Numbered from the stretch's first letter, positions 8,195 through 17,806 are shown. The stretch is DNA of 31,088 nt from Nitrospinota bacterium (GCA_035528715.1 DATKYB010000048.1:1-31088), one strand, 5' to 3'. Notes: generated by a model from the sequence alone, not told the origin. Program-made: numbers and translations.

Positions 8195-8518
8195 ATGTCA
8201 GAGATTAGCTGCAAAGATTTTTTTGAGTCCTTACCAGATAGGTTTAAACCTGAAAAGACTGAGAATCTCAATGCAACATTTCAATTTGAGATTTTAGGAA
8301 ACCAGGGTGGAAATTGGTATGTAGCGGTTAAAGAGGGCCAATGCACTGTAGGGGAGGGTAAAGTGTCTTCGCCCGACTTGGTTGCTACTATAAGCGCTAA
8401 AGACTGGATTGAGATTGTTAGGGGAAAGCTAAGCCCCCAGGATGCCTTTTTTAGCGGTAAATTGGCAATAAGGGGTAATCAAAACCTGGCCTTAAAGTTT
8501 GCTTCCCTATTCTTTTAA
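8195..8518 (+). CDS. SCP2 sterol-binding domain protein
   Basis: This small single-domain protein of 107 residues fits the SCP-2 lipid-binding fold. It has the pattern 'NATFQFEILGNQGGNWYVAV', then 'PDLVATISAKDWIEIVRGKLSPQDAFFSGKLAIRGN' (cited as positions 66-101), ending in 'ALKFASLFF'. I chose the ATG at 8195 because AAAGGA lies 9 bases upstream; an in-frame ATG at 8177 would add six residues but has no ribosome binding site. Bacterial stand-alone SCP2 domains are thought to bind hydrophobic ligands such as lipids, and some act as accessory factors (UbiJ-like). The ligand is unknown. It sits between the radical SAM gene and the HypE-like gene. Confidence 0.8.
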   Translation: MSEISCKDFFESLPDRFKPEKTENLNATFQFEILGNQGGNWYVAVKEGQCTVGEGKVSSPDLVATISAKDWIEIVRGKLSPQDAFFSGKLAIRGNQNLALKFASLFF

Positions 8519-8584
8519 AATGGATGCCTAATAGAGAAGCTCTCCTTATTCATAGAATCCAAATTTAAGATAAAAAAGTCAAAA

Positions 8585-9592
8585 ATGTCTTTAAAGGCTG
8601 GTAAATTAGATATTTCATTGTTAGATAATCTCCTAAAGAACTTAACATTGAGAGATAGGAGAATAAAGATTGGTCCAAAGATAGGAGTGGACGCAGCAGC
8701 GATTGAGATGCAAGACAGCTATCTGGTGGTTGCCTCTGATCCAATTATATTTGTATCAGAGGATATCGGATATTATGCGGTTAACATTAACGCTAATGAT
8801 ATAGCCGCTTTGGGAGCGGTTCCCAAATGGTTTTTAGCAACATTGCTTTTTCCTGAGAAGGACTCATCAAAAAAATTCGTTCAGAATATATTCTCCCAGA
8901 TAGAAGAAGCTTGTGAAGAGTTAAATGTATCATTAATTGGCGGGCATACAGAGATTGTATCTGGAATTAATCATCCTATCATATCTGGTCATATGATAGG
9001 AGAAGTTGACAAAGAGCTATTAGTTGCAACATCTGGCACAAAGCCTGGTGATAAAATCATTCTCACTAAAGGACTCTGTATAGAAGGCGTTTCAATCATT
9101 GCACGGGAAAAGTGGAAGGATCTGATAGATAAAGGGATTTCTGAAGATTTTTTGGAAAAGGCGAAAAATTTTATATATAATCCTGGAATATCTGTTGTAA
9201 AAGAGGCCCTGTTGGTGACTAAAAAGGATGGGATTACCTCTATGCATGATCCCACAGAAGGGGGTTTTGCAATGGGGTGCTATGAAATTTCAAAGGCTGC
9301 AGATGTGGGCATGGTAGTTTTTGAAGAGAATATTCCTATCATGGAGGAGGCCAGAATACTTTGCCAAGAGTATCATTTAGATCCTTTGGGTACTTTTGCC
9401 TCAGGCGCATTGCTATTAACGGTTGAAGAAAACAAGTTAGATAATGTTCTTTCTATTTTTAATAAAAATGGTATCATCGCTAATTTGATAGGAGAGATAA
9501 GAGATAAAAAAGAAGGGGTGGTATTGAGAGGGCGTAGAGGTAAAAGAAGGATGCCTTATTTTCACAGAGATGAGATAACTAAAATATTTTGA
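8585..9592 (+). CDS. HypE-like AIR synthase family protein without terminal cysteine
   Basis: The 335-residue protein has the two-domain layout of the AIR synthase/HypE/ThiL/SelD family. An N-terminal ATP-binding half has 'GVDAAAIE' and 'NANDIAALGAVPKWFLATL'; a C-terminal half (from about 160) begins 'GTKPGDKIILTKGL' and includes 'SMHDPTEGGFAMG'. Overall it is closest to HypE, which dehydrates carbamoyl on its C-terminal cysteine to make the cyanide ligand of NiFe hydrogenase. Here the C-terminus ends '...HRDEITKIF' and lacks the essential PRIC cysteine tail, so it cannot be a canonical HypE. No other hyp gene is present nearby. It is probably a kinase or dehydratase-like paralogue acting on an unknown substrate. 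Confidence 0.75.
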   Translation: MSLKAGKLDISLLDNLLKNLTLRDRRIKIGPKIGVDAAAIEMQDSYLVVASDPIIFVSEDIGYYAVNINANDIAALGAVPKWFLATLLFPEKDSSKKFVQNIFSQIEEACEELNVSLIGGHTEIVSGINHPIISGHMIGEVDKELLVATSGTKPGDKIILTKGLCIEGVSIIAREKWKDLIDKGISEDFLEKAKNFIYNPGISVVKEALLVTKKDGITSMHDPTEGGFAMGCYEISKAADVGMVVFEENIPIMEEARILCQEYHLDPLGTFASGALLLTVEENKLDNVLSIFNKNGIIANLIGEIRDKKEGVVLRGRRGKRRMPYFHRDEITKIF

Positions 9593-9687
9593 GGCATCAA
9601 TCAATTTACACAGGATTTTATTTATGATATAAAAAAATAATTTTCAAAAAAGTGATCAAAGAGTAAAAAAAGAGGACGATAATTAAA

Positions 9688-10152
9688 ATGAACGGATTAA
9701 TAAGAAAGGCTAAGGTTAAAGAAGTAAAGACAATACAGAAACTCATCAATCAATATGCTTCAAAAGGGCTTCTTTTACCCAGATCGCTAAATGAAATTTA
9801 TGAATCAATCAGAGATTTTTTTGTGTACGAAGAGAATGGTCAGATTATAGGTGTATGCGCTCTCCATATTAATTGGGAGGATTTGGCTGAAATCAGGTCT
9901 TTAGTTGTCAAGGAAGAGAGTGGCTCAAAAGGTATTGGGACCTCTCTCACCAAAGAATGTTTGAAAGAGGCGGAATCTTTAGATATCAAGAAAGTATTCG
10001 CATTAACATACAGAGCAGAATTTTTTAAGAAATTTGGTTTTAAAGAGATTGATAAAAGTGAGCTTCCTCAAAAGGTTTGGGGGGATTGCATAAAATGTGT
10101 TAAGTTTCCAGACTGCGATGAGATCGCTTTAATATATGAATTTAAAAAATAA
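9688..10152 (+). CDS. argA: Short-type N-acetylglutamate synthase (GNAT)
   Basis: The 154-residue GNAT acetyltransferase carries the hallmarks of the short N-acetylglutamate synthase family: 'GLLLPRSLNEIYESIRDF' near the N-terminus, 'WEDLAEIRSLVV' and the acetyl-CoA loop 'GSKGIGTSLTKECL' in the middle. 'TYRAEFFKKFGF' and the cysteine-bearing 'WGDCIKCVKFPDCDEIA' are near the end. These enzymes transfer acetyl from acetyl-CoA to glutamate, the first step of arginine synthesis, without the amino-acid-kinase domain of classical ArgA. No other arg genes adjoin it. Function is assigned from family resemblance; other small-molecule acetyltransferase activity is less likely. Confidence 0.82.
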   Translation: MNGLIRKAKVKEVKTIQKLINQYASKGLLLPRSLNEIYESIRDFFVYEENGQIIGVCALHINWEDLAEIRSLVVKEESGSKGIGTSLTKECLKEAESLDIKKVFALTYRAEFFKKFGFKEIDKSELPQKVWGDCIKCVKFPDCDEIALIYEFKK

Positions 10153-10222
10153 AAGGCTTTAAATCTTCTTATAAAAATACTAAATATAATGTATGATGAG
10201 ATAATTTAATCGCAGAAAATTA

Positions 10223-10252
10223 TTGACAAGTTATTGATTGGCATGCTACTCT
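10223..10252 (+). promoter_or_regulatory. Extended -10 sigma70 promoter for the M23 peptidase gene
   Basis: A perfect TTGACA at 10223-10228 is followed 18 bases later by TACTCT (10247-10252), preceded by TGC, an extended -10. The predicted start is near 10259, about 46 bases before the ATG at 10305. Confidence 0.5.
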
Positions 10253-10304
10253 TTTTTGGATGATAAGGGGATGACATGATTCGTTAAATTTTGAAGGATA
10301 AAAT

Positions 10305-11216
10305 ATGCCAAAAAAAATCTACACAATTATGGTCATTCCTAACATAACCGGTAAGTTTCGTTCCTTTTCTATCCCCTCCTATCTCTTAAAAGGCATTTTC
10401 TTTACATCCTTAATCTTGATATGTATTGCAGTATTTCTTTTTAATCAATATATGGATATGACTGAAAATATATCTGAACTTAAGAAATTAAGAAAGGAGA
10501 CACGTGAGCAAGCGATTGAAATTCAAAAGTTTTCCCAGGAAATCAAAAACCTAGGGATAAAAATGACTCGATTACAGACACTGGATAAGAAATTAAGAAT
10601 TATTACCTCCCTAGAAAAGCCAAAAGATAAAACAGGACTAGTTGGTATAGGAGGACCTACGGGAAGCGAGTTTTCGGATTTGAACACCGTATCTGAAAAT
10701 CAGCAAAAGGAGATGATTCACTTAATGCAAGAAGAGCTGAAGCAGCTTAAAACGGATGTTTCAAAGCAGGAGTTAAGCTTTCTCGAGCTCGAAGGATTCT
10801 TGCGAGATCAAAAATCTCTCCTCTCTTCTACCCCAGCTATTTGGCCTACCAGGGGATGGTTGACATCTACTTTTGGTTATAGAAAATCACCCTTTACAGG
10901 AAAAAGGGAGATGCATGAGGCCATAGATATTGCTACGAGATTGGGTACTCCTGTCTTTGCTACAGCGGATGGCGTAGTGATTAAGACGGGGATGGATCGC
11001 TACTTAGGTAATTATGTCGAGATCGATCATGGTTATGGATTTGTAACAAAATATGGACACAATTCAAGAGTTCTGGTTAGGGTTGGCCAGAAGGTAGAAA
11101 GGTGGCAGAAGATAGCAAACGTTGGGAATACAGGTCGGAGCACAGGTACTCATGTCCATTATGAAGTTAAGGTTAATGGGATTCCTGTAAATCCCCTGAG
11201 ATATATAATCGACTAA
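10305..11216 (+). CDS. Membrane-anchored M23 family metallopeptidase
   Basis: This 303-residue murein endopeptidase or its inactive relative has a short cytoplasmic N-terminus and one membrane helix (about residues 28-47). A coiled coil (about 50-90, and again near 135-165) precedes a LytM/M23 domain (about 180-300). Zinc ligands are visible: His204 and Asp208 in 'MHEAIDIA', and His285 in 'HVHYE' with His283 as the catalytic partner; His252 in 'YGHNS' is the other active-site histidine. All the motifs are present, so the enzyme should be active, probably cutting peptide cross-links in the periplasm. It lies just before secA, behind its own promoter and terminator. Confidence 0.87.
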   Translation: MPKKIYTIMVIPNITGKFRSFSIPSYLLKGIFFTSLILICIAVFLFNQYMDMTENISELKKLRKETREQAIEIQKFSQEIKNLGIKMTRLQTLDKKLRIITSLEKPKDKTGLVGIGGPTGSEFSDLNTVSENQQKEMIHLMQEELKQLKTDVSKQELSFLELEGFLRDQKSLLSSTPAIWPTRGWLTSTFGYRKSPFTGKREMHEAIDIATRLGTPVFATADGVVIKTGMDRYLGNYVEIDHGYGFVTKYGHNSRVLVRVGQKVERWQKIANVGNTGRSTGTHVHYEVKVNGIPVNPLRYIID

Positions 11217-11253
11217 TAAAGATACTGTAGCTAATCAAAGGCGAAAAATAAGT

Positions 11254-11289
11254 AACCCTGGAGAAAAAGATATTTCCCAGGGTTTTTTT
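11254..11289 (+). terminator. Intrinsic terminator after the M23 peptidase gene
   Basis: AACCCTGG (11254-11261) pairs with CCAGGGTT (11277-11284) around a loop of about 15 bases that can pair further, and a run of seven T (11283-11289) follows. It separates the peptidase gene from secA. Confidence 0.85.
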
Positions 11290-11311
11290 CTGTAAGCAGA
11301 TAATGAAGATA

Positions 11312-11340
11312 TTGCATCAGAATTGATTTTAGATTAAAAT
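11312..11340 (+). promoter_or_regulatory. Sigma70 promoter for secA
   Basis: TTGCAT (11312-11317) and TAAAAT (11335-11340) are separated by 17 bases, after the upstream terminator. This places a transcription start near 11347, about 29 bases before the secA ATG. Confidence 0.55.
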
Positions 11341-11375
11341 TACAAAAAGCGAAATAAAAAAGAGAGAAGTCTATT

Positions 11376-14063
11376 ATGATAAACACTTTGTTAAAGAAGA
11401 TAATAGGAAGTAAAAACGAAAGGGAATTAAGAAGAATAAGACCTTATATAGAAAGAATCAACCAGCCCGAACCAGAGCTAAAAGCCCTTAAAGACCACCA
11501 GCTGAGAAGCAAAACCAATGAGTTCAAAGAGAGGTTAAGTAGAGGAGAATCCATTGAGGATATATTGTATGAAGCTTATGCAGTGGTTAGAGAGACCTCA
11601 AGAAGGGTATTAAATATGCGTCATTTTGATGTCCAGTTGGTTGGGGGTGTGGTTCTCCACGAGGGAAAAATTGCTGAAATGGCAACAGGTGAAGGAAAAA
11701 CCCTTGTAGCTACTCTTCCAGCATATTTAAATGCTTTATCTGGGAGTGGGGTTCATATTGTTACGGTGAATGACTATTTGGCGAAGAGGGATAGAGAATG
11801 GATGGGTCCAATCTATGAATTTCTTGGGCTTTCGGTGGGTGCCATTCAACATGCAATCGATGACAAAGATAGAAAAGATGCCTATCTTTCTGATGTCACC
11901 TATGGAACAAATAATGAGTTCGGATTTGATTATCTAAGAGACAACATGAAGTTTTCCTTTGAAGATTATGTTCAGAGAGAGCTTAACTATGCCATTGTTG
12001 ATGAGGTAGATAGCATTCTTATAGATGAAGCAAGAACACCATTAATCATTTCAGGCCCTTCTGAAGAGTCGACAGATAAATATTATAAGATAGATACGAT
12101 TATCCCCTCTTTAAGGAGAGAAAAGGATTATCAGATTGAAGAGAAGACAAAAACAGCTAATCTTACAGAAGAAGGTGTCTTTAAGGTTGAAAAGTTATTA
12201 AAGATAGATAATCTTTATGATCCTAAAAATATGGAGATCCTTCATCATGTAAATCAGGCACTAAAAGCAAGAACCCTCTTTAAAAAAGATGTGGATTATG
12301 TTGTTAAAAAAGGTGAGGTGATTATCGTTGATGAATTTACCGGTAGATTGATGCCTGGAAGACGCTATAGTGATGGTCTCCATCAGGCTCTGGAGGCAAA
12401 AGAGAAGGTTAAAATAGAGAGTGAAAATCAGACTCTTGCCTCTATCACTTTCCAAAATTACTTTAGAATGTACAATAAATTGGCTGGAATGACAGGTACA
12501 GCAGATACAGAGGCAGCAGAATTTAAGGCAATCTACAACCTGGATGTTGTCGTCGTTCCTACGAATCGGTCATTGATAAGGTATAACTATTCTGATGTGA
12601 TTTATAGGACTGAAGGGGAAAAGTTCAATGCAGTGGTAGATGAAATTGGCGAGTTCTATAAAAAAGGACGACCCGTATTGGTTGGCACGATATCAATAGA
12701 AAAATCAGAAAAGCTTAGCAAATTATTGAAGATGAGGGGAGTTAAACATAATGTTCTCAATGCCAAACATCATGAAAAGGAAGCAGAGATTGTTGCTCAG
12801 GCTGGTAGATTGGGGGCGGTGACCATTGCAACGAATATGGCTGGAAGGGGAACCGATATCGTTCTTGGTGGGAATAAGGAGTCTTTAGCCAGTGACCTTT
12901 TAAGGAAAAAAGGAACAGAACCTCTTAAGGCGACTGATGATGAGAGAAAAGAAGCATTACACGAAGTAGAAAAGATCGTCGATAATGAGCATGAAAGGGT
13001 TGTAGAATTGGATGGCCTCTTTATTTTAGGCACAGAACGTCATGAGGCAAGACGAATAGACAATCAGTTAAGAGGAAGGGCAGGGAGGCAGGGAGATCCG
13101 GGTGCTTCACGTTTTTACCTCTCCTTAGAAGACGATCTTTTAAGAATATTCGGTTCAGATAGAATATCCGGGATTATGAGTAAATTGGGCATGGAGGAAG
13201 GACAGCCTATTGAGCATGGAATGATTACCAAGGCCATTGAAAACGCTCAAAGAAAGGTAGAGGGACATAATTTTGATATAAGAAAGCATCTCCTGGAATA
13301 TGATGATGTCATGAATAAACAGAGAGAGGTGATATATAAACAAAGACGAGAGATATTAGAAGGAGAAGGGTTAAGAGAGGTCTTCTTTGATATGGTTGAG
13401 GATGTACTGGATGAAATCATAGAGATTTACGCACCAGAGGATTCTTATGCGGATGAATGGAATCTAAAAGGCCTGATTGATACGATTGATATAAAGTTTT
13501 CTTTAGATATTAATATTAATGAGTGGATGAAGAAAATTGAAGAAACAAATGGAAAAGTGGGGAGAGATGAATTAAGGGATGCATCCTTTGAGAAGATAAA
13601 AGATACTTACGATGCAAAAGAAAGAGAGATTGGCGAAGCAATGATGAGGCACCTAGAGAAAATGGTGATGCTTCAGGTTGTTGATAATTTGTGGAAGGAT
13701 CACCTTCTGAACATGGATTATCTCAAGGAGGGAATAGGTCTGAGAGGTTACGGGCAGAAGAACCCTTTGAATGAATATAAAAGAGAAGGGTTTGAGATGT
13801 TTATGGGGATGATGGAAAGGATTAAAGAAGAGGTTGTTGATTACCTCTTTAAGATAAAGGTAGAAGGTGATCATCTGGAGATTTCTGATGAGAGATCAAA
13901 AAAACGAAGATTGTTAGAACACAGAGGTCAGGAAATTCAGCAAAGAGGTCCTGACGATAATGGAAGGGTTGCTACGGTTAAACGAGAGGGTAAAAAAATA
14001 GGAAGAAATGAACCGTGTCCCTGCGGAAGTGGCAAGAAATACAAGAAGTGTTGTGGGGTCTAA
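11376..14063 (+). CDS. secA: Preprotein translocase ATPase SecA
   Basis: This full-length 895-residue SecA is the ATP-driven motor that pushes unfolded preproteins through SecYEG. Walker A is 'MATGEGKTL' at residues 102-110, and Walker B/DEAD is in '[14 protein letters not shown]'. The second nucleotide-binding fold shows '[13 protein letters not shown]' and '[13 protein letters not shown]'. The C-terminus carries the zinc-binding tail with Cys881, Cys883, Cys892 and Cys893 ('[13 protein letters not shown]'), which contacts SecB or ribosomes. Helical wing and scaffold regions are present, so nothing is truncated. It has its own promoter and is followed by the amidase gene after 71 bases. Confidence 0.98.
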   Translation: MINTLLKKIIGSKNERELRRIRPYIERINQPEPELKALKDHQLRSKTNEFKERLSRGESIEDILYEAYAVVRETSRRVLNMRHFDVQLVGGVVLHEGKIAEMATGEGKTLVATLPAYLNALSGSGVHIVTVNDYLAKRDREWMGPIYEFLGLSVGAIQHAIDDKDRKDAYLSDVTYGTNNEFGFDYLRDNMKFSFEDYVQRELNYAIVDEVDSILIDEARTPLIISGPSEESTDKYYKIDTIIPSLRREKDYQIEEKTKTANLTEEGVFKVEKLLKIDNLYDPKNMEILHHVNQALKARTLFKKDVDYVVKKGEVIIVDEFTGRLMPGRRYSDGLHQALEAKEKVKIESENQTLASITFQNYFRMYNKLAGMTGTADTEAAEFKAIYNLDVVVVPTNRSLIRYNYSDVIYRTEGEKFNAVVDEIGEFYKKGRPVLVGTISIEKSEKLSKLLKMRGVKHNVLNAKHHEKEAEIVAQAGRLGAVTIATNMAGRGTDIVLGGNKESLASDLLRKKGTEPLKATDDERKEALHEVEKIVDNEHERVVELDGLFILGTERHEARRIDNQLRGRAGRQGDPGASRFYLSLEDDLLRIFGSDRISGIMSKLGMEEGQPIEHGMITKAIENAQRKVEGHNFDIRKHLLEYDDVMNKQREVIYKQRREILEGEGLREVFFDMVEDVLDEIIEIYAPEDSYADEWNLKGLIDTIDIKFSLDININEWMKKIEETNGKVGRDELRDASFEKIKDTYDAKEREIGEAMMRHLEKMVMLQVVDNLWKDHLLNMDYLKEGIGLRGYGQKNPLNEYKREGFEMFMGMMERIKEEVVDYLFKIKVEGDHLEISDERSKKRRLLEHRGQEIQQRGPDDNGRVATVKREGKKIGRNEPCPCGSGKKYKKCCGV

Positions 14064-14134
14064 TAAGATATGTTTGTTCCAAAGGGCCAAAAAAATTCTT
14101 TTAATAACCTTTATGAATATAGGGATATAAAAAA

Positions 14135-15004
14135 TTGGTAAAGATTGCCGGCATACAATTTAGCTGTATAAAGAACAAAGAGAAGAATATTAAAAAGGCG
14201 ATAGATCTATCCAGCATGGCTGCAGAAAAGGGCGCTAAAATTATTTGTTTCCAAGAATTATTCAATACCCATTGGTTCCCTAAGGATTCTGATACAAAAA
14301 ACTTTGATCTGGCAGAAGAAATTACTGGTGAGACAATAAAGATTTTTTCAAAAAAAGCCGAAGAGTTGAGCATTGTCATCATCTGTCCTATTTTTGAAAA
14401 GGATATAAATGGAGTCTATTATAATTCAGCAGTCGTTATCAATAATAATGGAGAGATCTTAGGAAAGTATAGAAAGGCTCATATACCTCAGATACCCTTA
14501 TGGGAAGAAAAATTTTATTTTAAACTTGGAGATCTTGGTTTTCCTGTGTTTAAGACAGATTATGCGACAATTGGAATACAGATATGTTGGGATAATTTTT
14601 TCCCAGAAGGCTCAAGAATTCTTGCATTAAAAGGGGCAGAGATTATTTTTTCACCAACAGCAGCTGCTTTTGCCTCTCATGAGAGATGGGAGAAGATGAT
14701 CTGCGGAAATGCCATTGCTAATAATCTTTTTATTTTGAGAATAAATAGGGTGGGGAGTGAAGAAAAGCAAGATTTTTATGGGAAGAGTTTTTGTGTTGAT
14801 CCTAACGGTGATCTCATAGCTGGCCCAACTGGTCTCAATGACAGTGTATTATTGGCTGATATTAATCTAAATATGATCAGAGATTTTAGGGATAAATGGG
14901 GTTTTTTCAGGGACAGAAGGGAGAAAATCTATAGTGAGATAGTAGGGGTAGATATTGAAGAGATTTATAAGCGGGAAATTACTGAAGCACAGGAGAACTT
15001 TTAA
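14135..15004 (+). CDS. Carbon-nitrogen hydrolase (nitrilase superfamily)
   Basis: The 289-residue enzyme shows the nitrilase-superfamily triad: Glu41 ('CFQELF'), Lys114 ('YRKAHIP') and Cys151 ('IQICWDNFFPE'). The arrangement is closest to the N-carbamoylputrescine amidase / beta-ureidopropionase branch, which releases ammonia and CO2 from carbamoylated amines; the exact substrate cannot be fixed. The start is a TTG at 14135 because an in-frame stop lies at 14120 and no ATG or GTG exists between; GGGA is placed 9 bases upstream. Its stop is 14 bases from the start of the glycosyltransferase gene, so the two are co-transcribed, though no pathway link is obvious. Confidence 0.85.
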   Translation: MVKIAGIQFSCIKNKEKNIKKAIDLSSMAAEKGAKIICFQELFNTHWFPKDSDTKNFDLAEEITGETIKIFSKKAEELSIVIICPIFEKDINGVYYNSAVVINNNGEILGKYRKAHIPQIPLWEEKFYFKLGDLGFPVFKTDYATIGIQICWDNFFPEGSRILALKGAEIIFSPTAAAFASHERWEKMICGNAIANNLFILRINRVGSEEKQDFYGKSFCVDPNGDLIAGPTGLNDSVLLADINLNMIRDFRDKWGFFRDRREKIYSEIVGVDIEEIYKREITEAQENF

Positions 15005-15018
15005 GGAGAACCTTGCCA

Positions 15019-16278
15019 ATGAGAAATTTCAAGAAATATTCTTCAGCGGTCAGGGAAAATGTTTCAAGGTGGACAAAAAAATTAAAGGATGTAGATATTT
15101 TAGTAGGGATTCCCTGCTATAACAATGAAGATACCATTGCACACGTGGTAGAGATGGTGATAGAGGGTTTGAAGAAGTATTACTCTGATAAGAAATACGC
15201 TTTATTTATTTCAGATGGGGGTTCTCTAGATGATACGAGAGAAAAGGCAAGCAGAGCATCTATTCCCCTTGGTTCAAAAAGGAAAATAGCCATCTACAGA
15301 GGAATGCCAGGGAAGGGGACCTCCTTTAGGGCTTTATTTGAACTGGCTGGGCTTTTAACTGCAGAGGCATGTGTTGTTGTAGATTCAGACCTAAGGAGTA
15401 TAACCCCAGAATGGATAAAACTATTGGCTGATCCAATACTAGAGAAAAAGGCTGAATTTGTAACTCCTTATTATTCTAGACACAAATATGATGGAACAAT
15501 AACAAACCATATTATTTATCCAATGATTCGTTCCCTCTATGGTGTTCAGGTTCGTCAGCCCATAGGGGGTGATTTTGGCTTTTCTGGAGGACTCGCGTCT
15601 CTCTATGCGAAAGAGGATGTCTGGAATACTGATGTTGCTAGATTCGGGATAGATGTATGGATGACGACTACTGCGATCAATGAAGGATGTAAGATTGTTC
15701 AGGCAAATCTTGGAATAAAGGTTCATGATAGCAAAGATCCGAGTATAGACCTTGGTCCGATGTTCAGCGAAGTTATCAGTACGCTTTTTTATCTTATGGG
15801 TAAATATGAAAATCAGTGGTTAAACATCTCTGGTAGTAAGCCAATAGAGATTATTGGTGAGCTAAAAGATGGGCATAAGATCCAGCCGGTTTCTGTAACC
15901 CTTAGCCGTCTCAGGGAAGAGTTAATAGATGGCTTCAGTTATTTTAATCCGTTATATAGACAGATTATTGAGCCGGATAATTATAATCAATTAAAGGAAA
16001 ATATTGACTTGATTAAACAGGGTAAAGATATAATCTTTCCCCCAGAGTTATGGGCAAAGATCCTTTATGATTTTGCTTTTACCTTTCAAACATGGAACAG
16101 GAATAGAAGAAAGCTTGTTAATATTGTAACTCCCTTGTATTTTGGAAGAACTGCTGCTTACTGCCAAGAGGTAGCAGATATGGATGATTCGGGGTCAGAG
16201 GAAGTCATTGAAAAACAGGCTCAGATTTTTGAAAACTTTAAGCCTTATCTAAAAGAGAAGATTGAGGCTTGGAAATAG
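15019..16278 (+). CDS. Glycosyltransferase, GT-A fold (GT2/GT81-like)
   Basis: The 419-residue protein has the GT-A opening 'DILVGIPCYNNEDTI' and 'FISDGGSLDDT'. A metal-binding DSD is at residues 122-124 ('VVVDSDLRSITPEW'), and an acceptor-side region reads 'QPIGGDFGFSGGLASLY' and 'FGIDVWMTTTAINEG'. The latter resembles glucosyl-3-phosphoglycerate synthases (GT81), so synthesis of a glucosylglycerate-type solute is possible, but a general family 2 transferase is equally consistent. A helical C-terminal domain (about 270-419) follows. I chose the ATG at 15019; a TTG at 15013 lies closer to the AAGGAG site and would add two residues. It directly follows the amidase gene. Confidence 0.8.
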   Translation: MRNFKKYSSAVRENVSRWTKKLKDVDILVGIPCYNNEDTIAHVVEMVIEGLKKYYSDKKYALFISDGGSLDDTREKASRASIPLGSKRKIAIYRGMPGKGTSFRALFELAGLLTAEACVVVDSDLRSITPEWIKLLADPILEKKAEFVTPYYSRHKYDGTITNHIIYPMIRSLYGVQVRQPIGGDFGFSGGLASLYAKEDVWNTDVARFGIDVWMTTTAINEGCKIVQANLGIKVHDSKDPSIDLGPMFSEVISTLFYLMGKYENQWLNISGSKPIEIIGELKDGHKIQPVSVTLSRLREELIDGFSYFNPLYRQIIEPDNYNQLKENIDLIKQGKDIIFPPELWAKILYDFAFTFQTWNRNRRKLVNIVTPLYFGRTAAYCQEVADMDDSGSEEVIEKQAQIFENFKPYLKEKIEAWK

Positions 16279-16291
16279 GTCTAATTTTTCT

Positions 16292-16912
16292 TTATTTATT
16301 GTTAACGGCAAAGACCACCTTCCAGAGATCTAACTTTTTCATCTTATAATCATGGTATATCTTTAGACCAGCGCTTTCAACAAGGTCTTCCAAAACGAGG
16401 TTTGTCCGCCAGCCGAGCTTGGCACAGAGAGGAGAACAGAATTCCTCAAGTTTTGCGAAGAATTTGTTCGGGCTTTGGAAATGATTAACAATAACCAGTT
16501 TTCCATCCTTTTTATTTACCCTTTTCATCTCTGAAATTACCCTTACAGGATCAGGAACAACGCTGATCACAAAAGTAGCAATCACATGATTAAAGGTATT
16601 ATCTTCAAACTCTAGATTTGAGGCATCCATCTCCATTAATTTAACATGATTTAGATTATATTTTTCAACCTTCTTCTTAGCTTGCTCAAGCATTTCTGGA
16701 GAGAGGTCTATGCCTGTAACCTCACAATGCCTTGGGTATAAGGGAAGGGATAAACCTGTACCTACCCCAAGGTCTAATACCTTATCGCCTTCTTTAATAT
16801 CCATTGAATTGATAACATGTTTTTGCCTTGGATAGAAAAACCGCTTAAAAATGAGGTCGTAGAAATTTGAATAATGAGAATAAATCTTTTTTATATCTTC
16901 AATCTGTAGCAT
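16292..16912 (-). CDS. pmtA: Class I methyltransferase, PmtA-like (phosphatidylethanolamine N-methyltransferase)
   Basis: This 206-residue SAM-dependent methyltransferase has motif I 'VLDLGVGTGL' (residues 45-54), motif II 'EVTGIDLSPEMLEQAKKK' and 'MDASNLEFEDNTFNHVIATF'. The run 'VVPDPVRVISEMKRV...NHF' and 'LCAKLGWRTN' matches the Rhodobacter-type PmtA family, which converts phosphatidylethanolamine towards phosphatidylcholine; related UbiE-like enzymes cannot be excluded. It faces the glycosyltransferase gene, with a 13-base gap between the two stops, and lies divergent to queE. The N-terminal helix 'SHYSNFYDLIFKRFFYPRQ' is typical of PmtA. Confidence 0.72.
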   Translation of the reverse strand: MLQIEDIKKIYSHYSNFYDLIFKRFFYPRQKHVINSMDIKEGDKVLDLGVGTGLSLPLYPRHCEVTGIDLSPEMLEQAKKKVEKYNLNHVKLMEMDASNLEFEDNTFNHVIATFVISVVPDPVRVISEMKRVNKKDGKLVIVNHFQSPNKFFAKLEEFCSPLCAKLGWRTNLVLEDLVESAGLKIYHDYKMKKLDLWKVVFAVNNK

Positions 16913-17056
16913 TTATATTAATCTCCATTGTGTTCTTGCTAAAATAACGATTTTTTTGATAGGAAAGACTTGCAATATACCTTTAAAATATTTTATAGGC
17001 CCTTTTATCCCCCCTTTCTATAAAGAGTTAAATATAGATATTTGTGTTTTTTTAAC

Positions 17057-17085
17057 ATAACATCCTATTGAATGCAAGTTATAAT
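17057..17085 (+). promoter_or_regulatory. Possible promoter for queE-queC
   Basis: A perfect TATAAT lies at 17080-17085, with ATAACA at 17057-17062 and a 17-base spacer. It is about 80 bases before queE. The -35 element is weak, so this is tentative. No preQ1 riboswitch features are visible in the leader. Confidence 0.4.
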
Positions 17086-17170
17086 TTGAAAAAAATTAGA
17101 TAGTTGTCACTGATTAGTTCTTGTTTTTCCTATTTGCCATACTTATAATAAAAAAATTGAGGTATTGATA

Positions 17171-17806
17171 ATGAAGGTAAATGAGATCTATTTTAGTATC
17201 CAAGGGGAGTCTTCCTGGTCAGGATTGCCTTGTATATTTATTAGGCTTACTGGATGTAATTTGAGATGTAGTTATTGCGATAGCAGCTTTGCCTATGAGG
17301 AGGGAAAGGAATATTCAGTAGAAGAGATTTTAAAAAAGATAAGTCGTTTTGATTGTAAGTTAGTAGAGATTACTGGTGGAGAGCCGCTTCTACAAAAGGA
17401 TCTCTATTCCTTAACAAAAAAGCTTTGTGACGATGGTTATCAAGTTCTTGTTGAGACAAACGGGAGTATCGATATTGGAGGATTAGATGGGAGGGTAGTA
17501 AGGGTTATGGATATAAAGCCTCCTGATAGTGGTTCTGAAATGAGCACAAACTGGGAGAACATAAAAAAATTAAAGAAAAGAGATGAGGTTAAGTTTGTTA
17601 TAAGCAGTAAAAAAGATTACCTCTGGGCAAAAGATATTATAGAAAAATACTCCCTGATTGATAAGGTAGGGGTTCTTATTTCTGTAGCCTTTGGGAGATT
17701 GGAGCCAAAAGATGCAGTAAAGTGGATTCTCAAAGATGGGCTTAGGGTTCGTTTTCAGCTCCAAATGCATAAATATATTTGGGACCCAAATACGAGGGGA
17801 GTGTAG
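17171..17806 (+). CDS. queE: 7-carboxy-7-deazaguanine synthase QueE
   Basis: This 211-residue radical SAM enzyme contracts 6-carboxy-tetrahydropterin to 7-carboxy-7-deazaguanine, the committing step of queuosine synthesis. The N-terminus 'EIYFSIQGESSWSGLPCIFI' is the QueE substrate and metal region. The cluster motif CxxxCxxC is C29, C33 and C36 ('CNLRCSYC'), followed by 'EITGGEPLLQ' and 'VLVETNGS'. I chose the ATG at 17171 because GAGG lies 8 bases before it; a TTG two codons upstream is not needed. queC starts one base after its stop codon. Confidence 0.95.
   Translation: MKVNEIYFSIQGESSWSGLPCIFIRLTGCNLRCSYCDSSFAYEEGKEYSVEEILKKISRFDCKLVEITGGEPLLQKDLYSLTKKLCDDGYQVLVETNGSIDIGGLDGRVVRVMDIKPPDSGSEMSTNWENIKKLKKRDEVKFVISSKKDYLWAKDIIEKYSLIDKVGVLISVAFGRLEPKDAVKWILKDGLRVRFQLQMHKYIWDPNTRGV

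Noticed and set aside
16913-17170. preQ1 riboswitch in front of queE-queC
   Set aside because: The AT-rich leader lacks the conserved C-rich stem-loop and A-rich tail of preQ1 aptamers, and its terminator or anti-Shine-Dalgarno half.
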